From Microbacterium arborescens (GTDB lineage Bacteria; Actinomycetota; Actinomycetes; Actinomycetales; Microbacteriaceae): a DNA stretch of 64,000 nt. Made by a program: the position numbers and the translations under genes. How positions within the stretch are numbered: the first letter of the stretch is position 1; the number at the start of each line of letters is the position of its first letter. Where the stretch lies: contig NZ_CP128474.1 in assembly GCF_030369635.1 (NCBI RefSeq), forward strand, positions 1,488,001 to 1,552,000. Direction: 5' to 3'. Of this stretch, positions 36,785 through 44,213 are shown one piece after another. Under the pieces are notes generated by a model. It was not told the origin of the DNA, did no database searches, and saw only the letters and a list, made by a program, of their open reading frames with translations.

Positions 36785-37834
36785 TCAGCCGAGGAGAGCG
36801 GCCACGGCGAGCTCGACGTCGCTCTCGTCATTGAAGACGTGGAACGCGAGGCGGGCATTGCCACGGCGACCGGATGCGGTGACCCCGGCGGCCGTCAGTC
36901 GCGCGAGGTCCGCGCCGGCGGGGTCGGGCCAGGTGACGATGGGCGTGGCTCGCAGGGGCTCGGGAAGTCCGAGTCGCTCGCGGAAGGCGGAAGCGAGGCC
37001 GGTCACTCGCGTGTGGAGGGCGGAGGCGTCGGCGCCGGCGAACATCGCCAGCGCGGGCTCTGCTCCCACCATCGCCTGCCAGGCCGGTGACACATCGAAG
37101 CGCCGCGCGGAGCGCGCGAGCGACGCGTCTACGCCGTAGCACGCGGCCCAGGGATCCTCGCCGGCGTACCAGCCGGCATGGAGCGGCGTGAGTGTCGCTG
37201 CGAAGTCATCGCCGACGACGAGGAACGCGACGCCGCGAGGCGCGCACAGCCACTTGTAGGTGTGGCAGACAAGGGCATCGAACATCTCTGCATCGACGGG
37301 GAGCCACCCCGCCGCCTGCGTGGCGTCGCACAGTGTACGAGCGTTGTTCCGCCGGGCCGCGTCGACGATCGCCGTCGCGTCGGCGACCTCTCCGGTGGCC
37401 GACTGCACGATCGAGAACGCGACGAGGTCGACATCCGCTGTGATCGCCCTGGCGAGATCTGCCAGGGGAACCGCGCGCACTCGGATGTCGCGACCGGCGT
37501 GCGCGAACGGGAGCACGAGCGACGAGAACTCGCCCTCGGGGCAGAGCACGGTCGCGCCATCGGGGAGGGACGCCGCGATCATGCCGACCATGACCGAGGT
37601 CTGCGATCCGATGGCGATGCGCTCGGGCGCGGTGTTCACCAGGCGTGCGAAATGACTGCGGCACCGCTCGGTGACGGCGGCGTAATGAACGAGGTCGGGA
37701 CGGGCGTCGAGATCGGCGAGGACAGCCGCGCGGGTGGCATGCGTCGGGAGGCCCGTGCTGCATGCCGCGAGATAGCCGCGTGCGGCCGTGAATGCGGCGT
37801 GAAGCTCCTCGGGCGGGAGAGCCGTCGTCTGCAT
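36785..37834 (-). CDS. Class V aminotransferase / cysteine desulfurase-like PLP enzyme
   Basis: The 349-residue protein has the class V pattern. Cys-Asp-Ala-Thr-Gln-Ala-Ala-Gly-Trp holds the PLP-ring Asp and Gln, and His-Thr-Tyr-Lys-Trp-Leu carries the PLP-binding lysine (about residue 195). Relatives include cysteine desulfurases, kynureninase-like and isopenicillin epimerase-like enzymes. The exact substrate is unclear, and no conserved desulfurase cysteine loop is evident. A LysR gene is divergent from it and probably controls it through palindromes in the shared promoter region. Confidence 0.8.
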   Translation of the reverse strand: MQTTALPPEELHAAFTAARGYLAACSTGLPTHATRAAVLADLDARPDLVHYAAVTERCRSHFARLVNTAPERIAIGSQTSVMVGMIAASLPDGATVLCPEGEFSSLVLPFAHAGRDIRVRAVPLADLARAITADVDLVAFSIVQSATGEVADATAIVDAARRNNARTLCDATQAAGWLPVDAEMFDALVCHTYKWLCAPRGVAFLVVGDDFAATLTPLHAGWYAGEDPWAACYGVDASLARSARRFDVSPAWQAMVGAEPALAMFAGADASALHTRVTGLASAFRERLGLPEPLRATPIVTWPDPAGADLARLTAAGVTASGRRGNARLAFHVFNDESDVELAVAALLG

Positions 37835-37889
37835 GCATCCAGACTGCGCCCCGCTGATCTATTGGTCTACGGCAGGATTTGCATGCAAA
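37830..37889. promoter_or_regulatory. LysR-type operator region with two TGCATGCA palindromes
   Basis: TGCATGCA occurs at 37830-37837, over the aminotransferase ATG. TTTGCATGCAAA (12-bp perfect palindrome) occurs at 37878-37889 in the gap. The centres are about 50 bp apart, near five helical turns. This is what a LysR dimer-of-dimers would need. Confidence 0.45.
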
Positions 37890-37914
37890 GCATCATGTGC
37901 AGTTATCTGTTCGC

Positions 37915-38871
37915 ATGAGCATCCCGGACTATCGTCTCGATGTCGCCGAGCTGCGCATCGTGCGGGCCATCGCCGACGGCGGGTCGATCACCGCGGCTGC
38001 GTCGGCCCTGGGCTACAGCCAGCCAGCCGTGAGCCAGCAGGTCAAGCGACTCGAACAGCGTCTCGGGGTGCCCGTCGTCGAGCGTGTCGGCCGGCGGATG
38101 CGGCTCACTGAAGCCGGTCGCGTGATCGCCCGGCACGCGGCGGCGGTGGCGACGGCCATCGAGGCCGCCTCCGGCGAGCTCGCCGAACTCGCCGGGTTGC
38201 GTTCGGGAACGGTGCGCATGGTCGGCTTTCCCTCTGCTTCGCCGACGGTGTTGCCGCGGCTCATGGATCGGCTGGCCCAGGCGGAGCCCGGGCTGACGCT
38301 GACGTACGTCGAGGCGGAGCCCCCCGAGGCGATCGCAGATGTCCGCGCCGACCGCGCCGACATCGCCCTCACCTTCGGCTATCCAGGCGATCGGAGCGAC
38401 CCGCACGGCGAGAACGCACGCGGTCTCGACGCCGCGCTCATCGGCTACGACGATCTGCTGGCGGTGCTGCCGGTCGACCACCCTGCCGCTCACGGATCCG
38501 GCGCCATCGAGATCGCGCTGCTGGCGCACGAGGCGTGGATCGCCGGGTGCCCCCGCTGCCGAGGGCACCTGCTCGAGGTGTGCGGGCGAGCGGGGTTCGT
38601 CCCCGCGATCCGATTCGAGACCGACAACTTCGTCGCGGTCGAGCAGCTCGTCGCGCAGGGGATCGGTGTCGCGGCCCTCCCGGGGCTCGCGGTCGCATCA
38701 TTCCCGGTCCTTCCGGGTGTGGTCACACGTCCGCTGCCGGCGAGTGAACGCCGCGCCATCCACGCGGTGTCGGCGGGTGGCGCGGGCCGCGTGCCGGCGG
38801 TGGCCTCCGTGCTCGGCCACCTCCGGGCCGTCGTCGCGGAGCTCACCGACACGGATGCGCACGCGAACTAA
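37915..38871 (+). CDS. LysR-family transcriptional regulator
   Basis: ATG 37915 gives 318 residues; an ATG 36 nt upstream is possible. The N-terminal winged helix-turn-helix reads [20 protein letters not shown], and an effector-binding domain follows. Gly-Cys-Pro-Arg-Cys-Arg-Gly-His near residue 205 is unusual and could bind a metal or respond to thiols. It probably activates the divergent PLP-enzyme gene. Its TAA is shared with the -10 box proposed for gltX. Confidence 0.9.
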   Translation: MSIPDYRLDVAELRIVRAIADGGSITAAASALGYSQPAVSQQVKRLEQRLGVPVVERVGRRMRLTEAGRVIARHAAAVATAIEAASGELAELAGLRSGTVRMVGFPSASPTVLPRLMDRLAQAEPGLTLTYVEAEPPEAIADVRADRADIALTFGYPGDRSDPHGENARGLDAALIGYDDLLAVLPVDHPAAHGSGAIEIALLAHEAWIAGCPRCRGHLLEVCGRAGFVPAIRFETDNFVAVEQLVAQGIGVAALPGLAVASFPVLPGVVTRPLPASERRAIHAVSAGGAGRVPAVASVLGHLRAVVAELTDTDAHAN

Positions 38872-38881
38872 GCTGGAGGGG

Positions 38882-40396
38882 ATGTCCAACGCACCTCACC
38901 CCGCCACCACGACCGCTTCCGGAACCGACGTCCGCGTGCGGTTCTGCCCCTCGCCGACCGGCTTGCCGCACGTCGGCCTGATCCGCACGGCCCTGTTCAA
39001 CTGGGCCTACGCGCGCCACAACGGCGGCAAGATGGTCTTCCGCATCGAAGACACCGACGCTGCGCGCGATAGCGAGGAGAGCTACCAGCAGCTTCTCGAG
39101 GCCCTGCGGTGGCTCGAGATCGACTGGGACGAGGGTGTCGAGAAGGGCGGCCCGCATGCCCCGTACCGCCAATCGCAGCGTCACGAGATCTATCGCGAGG
39201 TGCTCGACAAGCTCATCGCTGCCGGTGTCGTGTACGAGTCGTACTCGACGGCAGAGGAGATCGACGCCCGCAACGAGGCGAACGGACGCGCGAAGCAGCT
39301 CGGCTACGACAACTACGACCGCGGTCTCACCGACGAGCAGAAGGCGGCGTTCCGCGCCGAGGGGCGAGAGCCCGCGTGGCGTCTGCGGGTGCCGGACCAC
39401 GACCTGACCTTCGTCGACCTCATCCGAGGCGAGGTCACGTTCCCCGCCGGATCGTTCCCCGACTTCGTGATCGTTCGGGCCGGCGGCATCCCGCTCTACA
39501 CGTTCGTGAACCCCGTCGACGACGCGCTCATGGGAATCACGCACGTCCTCCGCGGCGAGGACCTCATGCCGTCGACGGCGCGTCAGCTCGCGCTGTACGC
39601 GGCGCTGATCGAGGCGGGCGTCACCGATTTCGTCCCGCGCTTCGGGCACATGCCCCTCGTCCTCGGCGACACCGGCAACAAGAAGCTGTCGAAGCGTGAC
39701 CCGAAGGCCGACCTCTTCCTGCAGCGAGAGAGGGGCTTCATCCACGAGGGGCTCCTGAACTACCTGTCGCTCCTCGGCTGGTCGATCGCGCCCGACCGCG
39801 ACGTCTTCACGCGTGACGAGCTCATCGCCGCGTTCGACATCGCCGATGTGAACCCGAACCCGGCCCGCTTCGATCAGAAGAAGGCCGAGTCGATCAACGG
39901 CGACCACGTGCGGATGCTCGCACCCGACGACTTCGCCGAGCGCCTCGTGCCCTACCTCGCCGGCGCCGGGCTGATCCAGAACCCGCCCACGGCGGGGGAG
40001 CGCGAGATCCTCGAAGCGGCGGCGCCGCTCGTGCAGGAGCGGATGCAGCTGCTGGGCGATGCGCCCGGCCTGCTCGGCTTCCTCTTCCGGTCCGAGGTCG
40101 CATACGAGGACGACGCGCTGTCGGGTCTTCCCGCCAACGCGGGCGAGGTGCTCGTCGCGTCTGTCGGCGCCCTCGAGCTGGTTCCCGAGCAGGGCTTCAC
40201 CGCGGCGGCGGTGCAGGAGGCGCTCGCGCCCGCGCTGATCGAGGGACTGGGTCTCAAGCCGCGTGTCGCTTACGGCCCGCTTCGCGTCGCCCTCAGTGGA
40301 CGTCGCGTGTCGCCGCCTTTGTTCGAGTCGATGGAGCTGCTCGGCAAGGCTGAGACCATCCGCCGGCTCGACGCGCTGGTGCAGCGCGTCGGCTGA
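38882..40396 (+). CDS. gltX: Glutamyl-tRNA synthetase
   Basis: The 504-residue class I synthetase has the HIGH-equivalent [10 protein letters not shown] (about 24-33) and the KMSKS-equivalent Lys-Lys-Leu-Ser-Lys-Arg (about 268). It charges tRNA-Glu. In organisms lacking GlnRS it also mischarges tRNA-Gln for GatCAB conversion. A tRNA-Gln gene lies just downstream. TAAGCT (38869-38874), made partly of the LysR stop codon, ends 7 nt before the ATG. Confidence 0.97.
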   Translation: MSNAPHPATTTASGTDVRVRFCPSPTGLPHVGLIRTALFNWAYARHNGGKMVFRIEDTDAARDSEESYQQLLEALRWLEIDWDEGVEKGGPHAPYRQSQRHEIYREVLDKLIAAGVVYESYSTAEEIDARNEANGRAKQLGYDNYDRGLTDEQKAAFRAEGREPAWRLRVPDHDLTFVDLIRGEVTFPAGSFPDFVIVRAGGIPLYTFVNPVDDALMGITHVLRGEDLMPSTARQLALYAALIEAGVTDFVPRFGHMPLVLGDTGNKKLSKRDPKADLFLQRERGFIHEGLLNYLSLLGWSIAPDRDVFTRDELIAAFDIADVNPNPARFDQKKAESINGDHVRMLAPDDFAERLVPYLAGAGLIQNPPTAGEREILEAAAPLVQERMQLLGDAPGLLGFLFRSEVAYEDDALSGLPANAGEVLVASVGALELVPEQGFTAAAVQEALAPALIEGLGLKPRVAYGPLRVALSGRRVSPPLFESMELLGKAETIRRLDALVQRVG

Positions 40397-40417
40397 CGCG
40401 CCCGGGCGGCACTCGGT

Positions 40418-40446
40418 TTGGCCGCATCCTCTCCGTCAGGTAGAGT
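40418..40446 (+). promoter_or_regulatory. Promoter of tRNA-Gln
   Basis: TTGGCC (40418-40423) and TAGAGT (40441-40446) are spaced by 17 bp, about 33 nt before the mature tRNA. Confidence 0.65.
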
Positions 40447-40479
40447 TATTCCTCGGTGCGACTGAGGTCAAACCGACCA

Positions 40480-40551
40480 TGGGGTATGGTGTAATTGGCA
40501 ACACGGCGGTTTCTGGTACCGTTGTTCTTGGTTCGAGTCCAGGTACCCCAG
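40480..40551 (+). tRNA. tRNA-Gln (anticodon CTG)
   Basis: The acceptor pairs TGGGGTA with TACCCCA. The anticodon stem GCGGT/ACCGT encloses TTCTGGT with anticodon CTG, and the T arm includes GGTTCGAGTCC. The 3-prime CCA is not encoded (GCT follows), unlike the other two tRNAs here, so it must be added enzymatically. Confidence 0.96.
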
Positions 40552-40558
40552 CTTTGAG

Positions 40559-40584
40559 AAAAGCCCCGCTGAAGCGGGGCTTTT
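40559..40584. terminator. Bidirectional terminator
   Basis: AAAAGCCCCGC-TGAA-GCGGGGCTTTT is a perfect stem with A/T runs on both sides. It serves tRNA-Gln on the plus strand and the MFS gene on the minus strand. Confidence 0.9.
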
Positions 40585-40608
40585 CTGTTGGTTCCGCGGC
40601 GGCCGCGA

Positions 40609-41931
40609 TCAGCGACGCGGGTTCGACTGTGCCAGCCGGGGCGCCACGATTGCGGCGGCGATCAGCGGGGTGGCCAGGAAGAGCCACGCCGTGACCGGAA
40701 GCCCCGGCATCGCGAGCAGGGCTCCGACGATGAGGTTGCCGATCAACACCGCGACGCCCCCACAGGTGGCGAGCAAACCGAAGAACGACCCTGTCGGGTG
40801 GTCGTCCGCGAAGCGGGGGACGAGTGAGAGTGCGGTCGGGTTGGTCGTCATGTGGCCGGCCACGACGAGGGGCGCCGCCGCGACGACGATCGTGACTCGT
40901 ACAGCATCCGCGCCCTGCGCCATCGTGCCGACTGCCGCGACGGCGAAGCCGGCGGCGGACAGGACATAGCCGACGCGGAGGGCAATGGGCGCCCCGACGC
41001 GCGCCGACCAGCGCGCGACGGGGATCTGCAGCGTCAGCGTCAGGATCGATACCCATCCGAACATCCCGGCGGTCGCGGTCGCCGGGTGTTCCGTCGCGGC
41101 GAGCTGCAAGGGCAGGGCGAGATAGAGCTGGTTGTAGGCCAGCAGGTCCGCGGCGTGCGCGGCCGAGAAGCCGACGAAGCGCCGATCGCGCAGCGACCAC
41201 CAGTGGCCCGTGGGTGTCGTGGCGGCGTCCGACGTGGGTTCGCGTCGGACGACGGGCAGCGAGACGGCGAGGAACAATCCGATCAGGACGAAGAAGGCGG
41301 CCCCGAACAGGGCGACCGTCTCGAACCCCCAGCCGAGGAGGGCGGCGCCGACGACAGGACCCGTGACGGCGCCGAGCTCGCCGGTGATGCTGAGCCAGGC
41401 GAAGAGCGACGCGCGTGTGGCAGAGGTCGAGGCGGGGCGCCGACGCTCGGCGTCCGCCAGGAGCACGTTGAGCCCCGGAGAGAAGAGAGCCCCGCCGAGG
41501 CCGGTGAGGATGGTCCCGGTGACGAAGAGCACGAGCTGGGGCGACTCCAGGATCAGGGATGCCGCGAGCGTCGTGAACCCGGCGATCCGAACGCCGCAAC
41601 CGAGGAGGATGACGCGACGCGCGCCCATCCTGTCGGCGAGCACGCCGCCGACGAGGAACATCCCCTGCTGGGCGAATGTGCGGACCCCGAGGATGAGTCC
41701 GACGGTGGTGGCCGCGACACCGAAGTCTTCGGTGAGGACGAGGGCGAGGAATGGCACGACGGCGTAGAAGCCGGTGTTGAACAGGAACTGCGTCGCGAGC
41801 AGCACCGGGGTGCGCGCGGCGCGCGGCGAGGCGCCACCGGGGCGGGGGATCTGCACGTCGGGTTCTCTCGGGCTTCGGATGTCGTTGGGGGCGCCGCCGA
41901 GTTCGGCTGAGCGACGGGCCGGAACGATCAT
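40609..41931 (-). CDS. MFS transporter
   Basis: The 440-residue protein has a roughly 40-residue polar N-terminal tail and about twelve hydrophobic helices. Motif A appears as Gly-Gly-Val-Leu-Ala-Asp-Arg-Met-Gly-Ala-Arg-Arg after helix 2. Phe-Ser-Pro-Gly-Leu-Asn in helix 4 resembles motif C of DHA1 antiporters. Drug or metabolite export is likely; the substrate is unknown. A perfect 14-bp palindrome lies just upstream of its start. Confidence 0.82.
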   Translation of the reverse strand: MIVPARRSAELGGAPNDIRSPREPDVQIPRPGGASPRAARTPVLLATQFLFNTGFYAVVPFLALVLTEDFGVAATTVGLILGVRTFAQQGMFLVGGVLADRMGARRVILLGCGVRIAGFTTLAASLILESPQLVLFVTGTILTGLGGALFSPGLNVLLADAERRRPASTSATRASLFAWLSITGELGAVTGPVVGAALLGWGFETVALFGAAFFVLIGLFLAVSLPVVRREPTSDAATTPTGHWWSLRDRRFVGFSAAHAADLLAYNQLYLALPLQLAATEHPATATAGMFGWVSILTLTLQIPVARWSARVGAPIALRVGYVLSAAGFAVAAVGTMAQGADAVRVTIVVAAAPLVVAGHMTTNPTALSLVPRFADDHPTGSFFGLLATCGGVAVLIGNLIVGALLAMPGLPVTAWLFLATPLIAAAIVAPRLAQSNPRR

Positions 41932-41941
41932 CGCAAGACGA

Positions 41942-41955
41942 CGGCCGTACGGCCG
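41942..41955. promoter_or_regulatory. Perfect 14-bp palindrome CGGCCGTACGGCCG
   Basis: It lies 11 bp upstream of the MFS ATG, in the divergent region shared with the gene at 41988. The location suits an operator, but no regulator of this transporter is identified. Confidence 0.35.
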
Positions 41956-41987
41956 CGAGCGGCATGCGGTGGAGTGACAATGGGCGT

Positions 41988-42239
41988 ATGGGACTCTTCA
42001 TGCAGCGACCGGAGGAACCGAGCGAGTGGGCAGGTCTGCCGTCTGAGCCTGTACGCCGCACGTCGAACGCGGAGTTGCTGCCCAACGAGCCGCCACCCGC
42101 CGATCCCGCGGGCGATCTCCTCGGCGGGGGCGGCATCGCGTCGATCACGATTCCGCTTCCGGTCCCGTCGGAGCCGGCGGGCGAGGGGGCCGATGGCGAC
42201 AGCGAGGCGGAGTCAGGTACGGAGCCGCCCGCTGTCTGA
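41988..42239 (+). CDS. Small acidic hypothetical protein (83 aa)
   Basis: ATG 41988 gives 83 residues starting Met-Gly-Leu-Phe-Met-Gln-Arg-Pro-Glu-Glu-Pro-Ser-Glu-Trp-Ala-Gly-Leu-Pro-Ser-Glu-Pro. I believe similar short proteins with this opening occur in related actinobacteria, but I cannot check this. The rest is rich in Pro, Glu and Gly and looks mostly disordered. No domain is recognised. GACAAT 6 nt upstream of the ATG is compatible with leaderless transcription. Confidence 0.55.
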   Translation: MGLFMQRPEEPSEWAGLPSEPVRRTSNAELLPNEPPPADPAGDLLGGGGIASITIPLPVPSEPAGEGADGDSEAESGTEPPAV

Positions 42240-42256
42240 CAGGTGTCGGATAAGCT
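42232..42256 (+). promoter_or_regulatory. Promoter and possible operator of the TetR gene
   Basis: TAAGCT (42251-42256) ends exactly 6 nt before the TetR ATG. The 11-bp palindrome CTGTCTGACAG (42232-42242) lies just upstream, near the -35 position, and could be an autoregulatory site. Confidence 0.45.
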
Positions 42257-42262
42257 GAGGTC

Positions 42263-42811
42263 ATGGACCCGCGGTCGATGCGCAGCCGAGAGGCGCTGCG
42301 TCGCGCCGCGCTCGATCTGGCCGCTGTGCGCCCGCTCACCGACCTGTCGGTGTCGGAGATCTGCCGTACCGCAGGTGTCACCCGCGACACCTTCTACCGC
42401 CACGCTGACGCTCCCGTCTCGCTCGTCGCCGACGCGCTGAGCGTCGAGCTCGAGGACGTGCTGTCGGATGTCGGCGAGCTCGATTCGCTGTCGACCGCCG
42501 AAGGACTTCTGCTCCAGCACGTGAAGCAGCGCGCCGATGTCTACCGCGGGGCTCTGCATCCCTCGCTCGCTGCTCCGATCCGTGCCGTGCTCGAACGGGT
42601 CATCGCCGCAGGCCTCGAGGAATGGCTCGCACGGCATCCCGAAATCGAGCCGCCTGCGATCGATGATCTGCCGTCGCGAGAGATCGCTGTGGCGTACGCG
42701 GCGGGCGGGACGGTCGCGGCGATCGAGGCTTGGCTGCGCTCGGGTGCCGATGACGTGGCGTGGGCGACGAGGGCGATCCTCGCCGCATCGCCGGAATGGT
42801 GGCTGCGGTGA
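42263..42811 (+). CDS. TetR-family transcriptional regulator
   Basis: The 182-residue protein has a TetR helix-turn-helix (Leu-Ser-Val-Ser-Glu-Ile-Cys-Arg-Thr-Ala-Gly-Val-Thr-Arg-Asp-Thr-Phe-Tyr-Arg-His, about 28-47). The all-helical ligand domain is divergent. A zinc-dependent dehydrogenase follows 25 bp later on the same strand, so the regulator may control that operon. Its start matches the leaderless pattern. Confidence 0.88.
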   Translation: MDPRSMRSREALRRAALDLAAVRPLTDLSVSEICRTAGVTRDTFYRHADAPVSLVADALSVELEDVLSDVGELDSLSTAEGLLLQHVKQRADVYRGALHPSLAAPIRAVLERVIAAGLEEWLARHPEIEPPAIDDLPSREIAVAYAAGGTVAAIEAWLRSGADDVAWATRAILAASPEWWLR

Positions 42812-42836
42812 CGCAGCCGAACGAGAGGAGATCACG

Positions 42837-43889
42837 ATGAAGGCAGCAGTGTTCCACGCGAAGGAAGACCTCCGCGTGGAAAACGTCGAAGAACCGACCG
42901 TGGAGGCTGGGCAGGTGAAGCTCAAGAACGCCTTCGCGGGGATCTGCGGGTCGGACCTGCACGTGTACTACGCGCCTGAGGCCGCGGGCCTCACCCTGGA
43001 CGAGCCGCACCCGGTGACGGGCGCTCAGCTTCCGCAGATCCTCGGACACGAGTTCGCGGGAACCGTCGTCGAGGTCGGTGAGGGCGTCGAGGGAGTCTCC
43101 GTCGGCGACCGCGCCGCCGTCTGGCCGGTCTACTACTGCGGCGAGTGCCCCGCGTGCGAGAAGGGCATGTTCAACGCCTGCCAGAAGATCGGCTTCCACG
43201 GGCTCAGCTCGCACGGCGGCGGGATGGCGGAGTACACCACGGTTCCGGCCTCGATGCTGCACAAGCTCCCCGAGAACGTCGACCTCCGCATGGGCGCGCT
43301 CGTCGAGCCGATGGCGGTCGCCTGGCATGCTGTCGAGCGATCGCATGTGACGTCCGGACAGACGGCGATCGTCGCGGGGGCCGGCCCGATCGGTATCGGT
43401 GTCTGGTTCGCTCTCAAGGCCCACGGTGTCGAGAAGGTCCTCGTTTCGGAGCCCAGCGCCGCGCGGCGTGAGACGATCGCCGCCCTCGGCGCGACCGTGG
43501 TCGACCCGGTCTCGGGTGACTTGGCCGCCGCGGTCGCCGAGCTCACCGGCGGTCGCGGAGCCGACGTCGCGTTCGACGCCGCGGGAGCGGGACCCGCCAT
43601 CACGTCGGGCCTGGCGAGCCTGGTACCCGGCGGACGCTTGGTCGTCGTCGCCATTCACGAGCGCGCTATGGAGTTCTCGCCGACGCAGCTCGTGATGGCC
43701 GAGACTGAGATCGCCGGTGCGCTGGCGTACCTTCCGGCTGACTTCGATGCCGTCATCGACGCGATGTCGCGCGGCGTGTACGACACGACCGGTTGGGTCG
43801 AGGAGGTGCCGATCGACGGCGTCGTGGGAGCCATCGAGAAGCTCCGCGGCGGTGCCGGCGCAAAGATCCTGGTGCGGTCTGACGCCTGA
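42837..43889 (+). CDS. Zinc-dependent alcohol/butanediol dehydrogenase family protein
   Basis: The 350-residue MDR enzyme has the catalytic zinc ligands in Gly-Ile-Cys-Gly-Ser-Asp-Leu-His and Gly-His-Glu-Phe-Ala-Gly. Structural-zinc cysteines appear in Cys-Gly-Glu-Cys-Pro-Ala-Cys, with the fourth in Asn-Ala-Cys. The cofactor motif is Gly-Ala-Gly-Pro-Ile-Gly. The overall pattern resembles (R,R)-butanediol dehydrogenases. Substrate is inferred only by resemblance. GAGAGGAG precedes the ATG. The stop codon lies inside a heptanucleotide tandem repeat. Confidence 0.87.
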   Translation: MKAAVFHAKEDLRVENVEEPTVEAGQVKLKNAFAGICGSDLHVYYAPEAAGLTLDEPHPVTGAQLPQILGHEFAGTVVEVGEGVEGVSVGDRAAVWPVYYCGECPACEKGMFNACQKIGFHGLSSHGGGMAEYTTVPASMLHKLPENVDLRMGALVEPMAVAWHAVERSHVTSGQTAIVAGAGPIGIGVWFALKAHGVEKVLVSEPSAARRETIAALGATVVDPVSGDLAAAVAELTGGRGADVAFDAAGAGPAITSGLASLVPGGRLVVVAIHERAMEFSPTQLVMAETEIAGALAYLPADFDAVIDAMSRGVYDTTGWVEEVPIDGVVGAIEKLRGGAGAKILVRSDA

Positions 43890-43921
43890 CGCCTGACGCC
43901 TGACGTCTGACGCCCGACGCG
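43880..43921 (+). repeat. Heptanucleotide tandem repeat TGACGCC across a stop codon
   Basis: About six units of TGACGCC with two variants (TGACGTC and CGACGCG) run from the last codons of the dehydrogenase to the terminator. The unit length of seven means each copy shifts frame by one. The gene's TGA is the first base triplet of one unit. Confidence 0.8.
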
Positions 43922-43960
43922 AAAGCCCGCGATTCCGAATGTCGGATCGCGGGCTTTCGC
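43919..43960 (+). terminator. Terminator of the dehydrogenase operon
   Basis: GCGAAAGCCCGCGATTCCGA pairs with TCGGATCGCGGGCTTTCGC around ATG, a stem of about 19 bp with one mismatch. It is bidirectional and also lies past the minus-strand SH3-like gene. Confidence 0.8.
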
Positions 43961-44000
43961 ACGCTCGCTGTGCTGCCGAGCGCGTCAGCCGCGACGAACG

Positions 44001-44213
44001 TCAGGTGCGGCGCGGCCTCGGCGCCGGAGGCGGCGGAACGGGTTTGGCCGCGACGATATCCGAGCGGTGGATACGTTCGACCCCGCGTTTGCCGTCGACG
44101 ACGACCAGCTCGTCGTCCGCGCTCAGCAGCTCGCCGAGCGCATCCGTGGCTTGTCCCGTGGGCAGCAGGTAGCGGACGACCACTCGGTTGCCCGGCACGG
44201 GCAGTCTCACCAT
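44001..44213 (-). CDS. Stand-alone SH3-like domain protein (Rv0428c N-terminal type)
   Basis: The 70-residue protein reads Arg-Val-Val-Val-Arg-Tyr-Leu-Leu-Pro...Thr-Asp-Ala-Leu-Gly-Glu-Leu, then Arg-Ser-Asp-Ile-Val-Ala-Ala-Lys-Pro-Val-Pro-Pro. It resembles the small SH3-like barrel that precedes the acetyltransferase domain in Rv0428c-type GNAT proteins. Here no acetyltransferase follows. The gene overlaps the SDR gene end by about 7 nt (ATG 44213, or GTG 44210 in GTGA). It may act in trans with the SDR protein or with a distant acetyltransferase. Confidence 0.7.
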   Translation of the reverse strand: MVRLPVPGNRVVVRYLLPTGQATDALGELLSADDELVVVDGKRGVERIHRSDIVAAKPVPPPPAPRPRRT

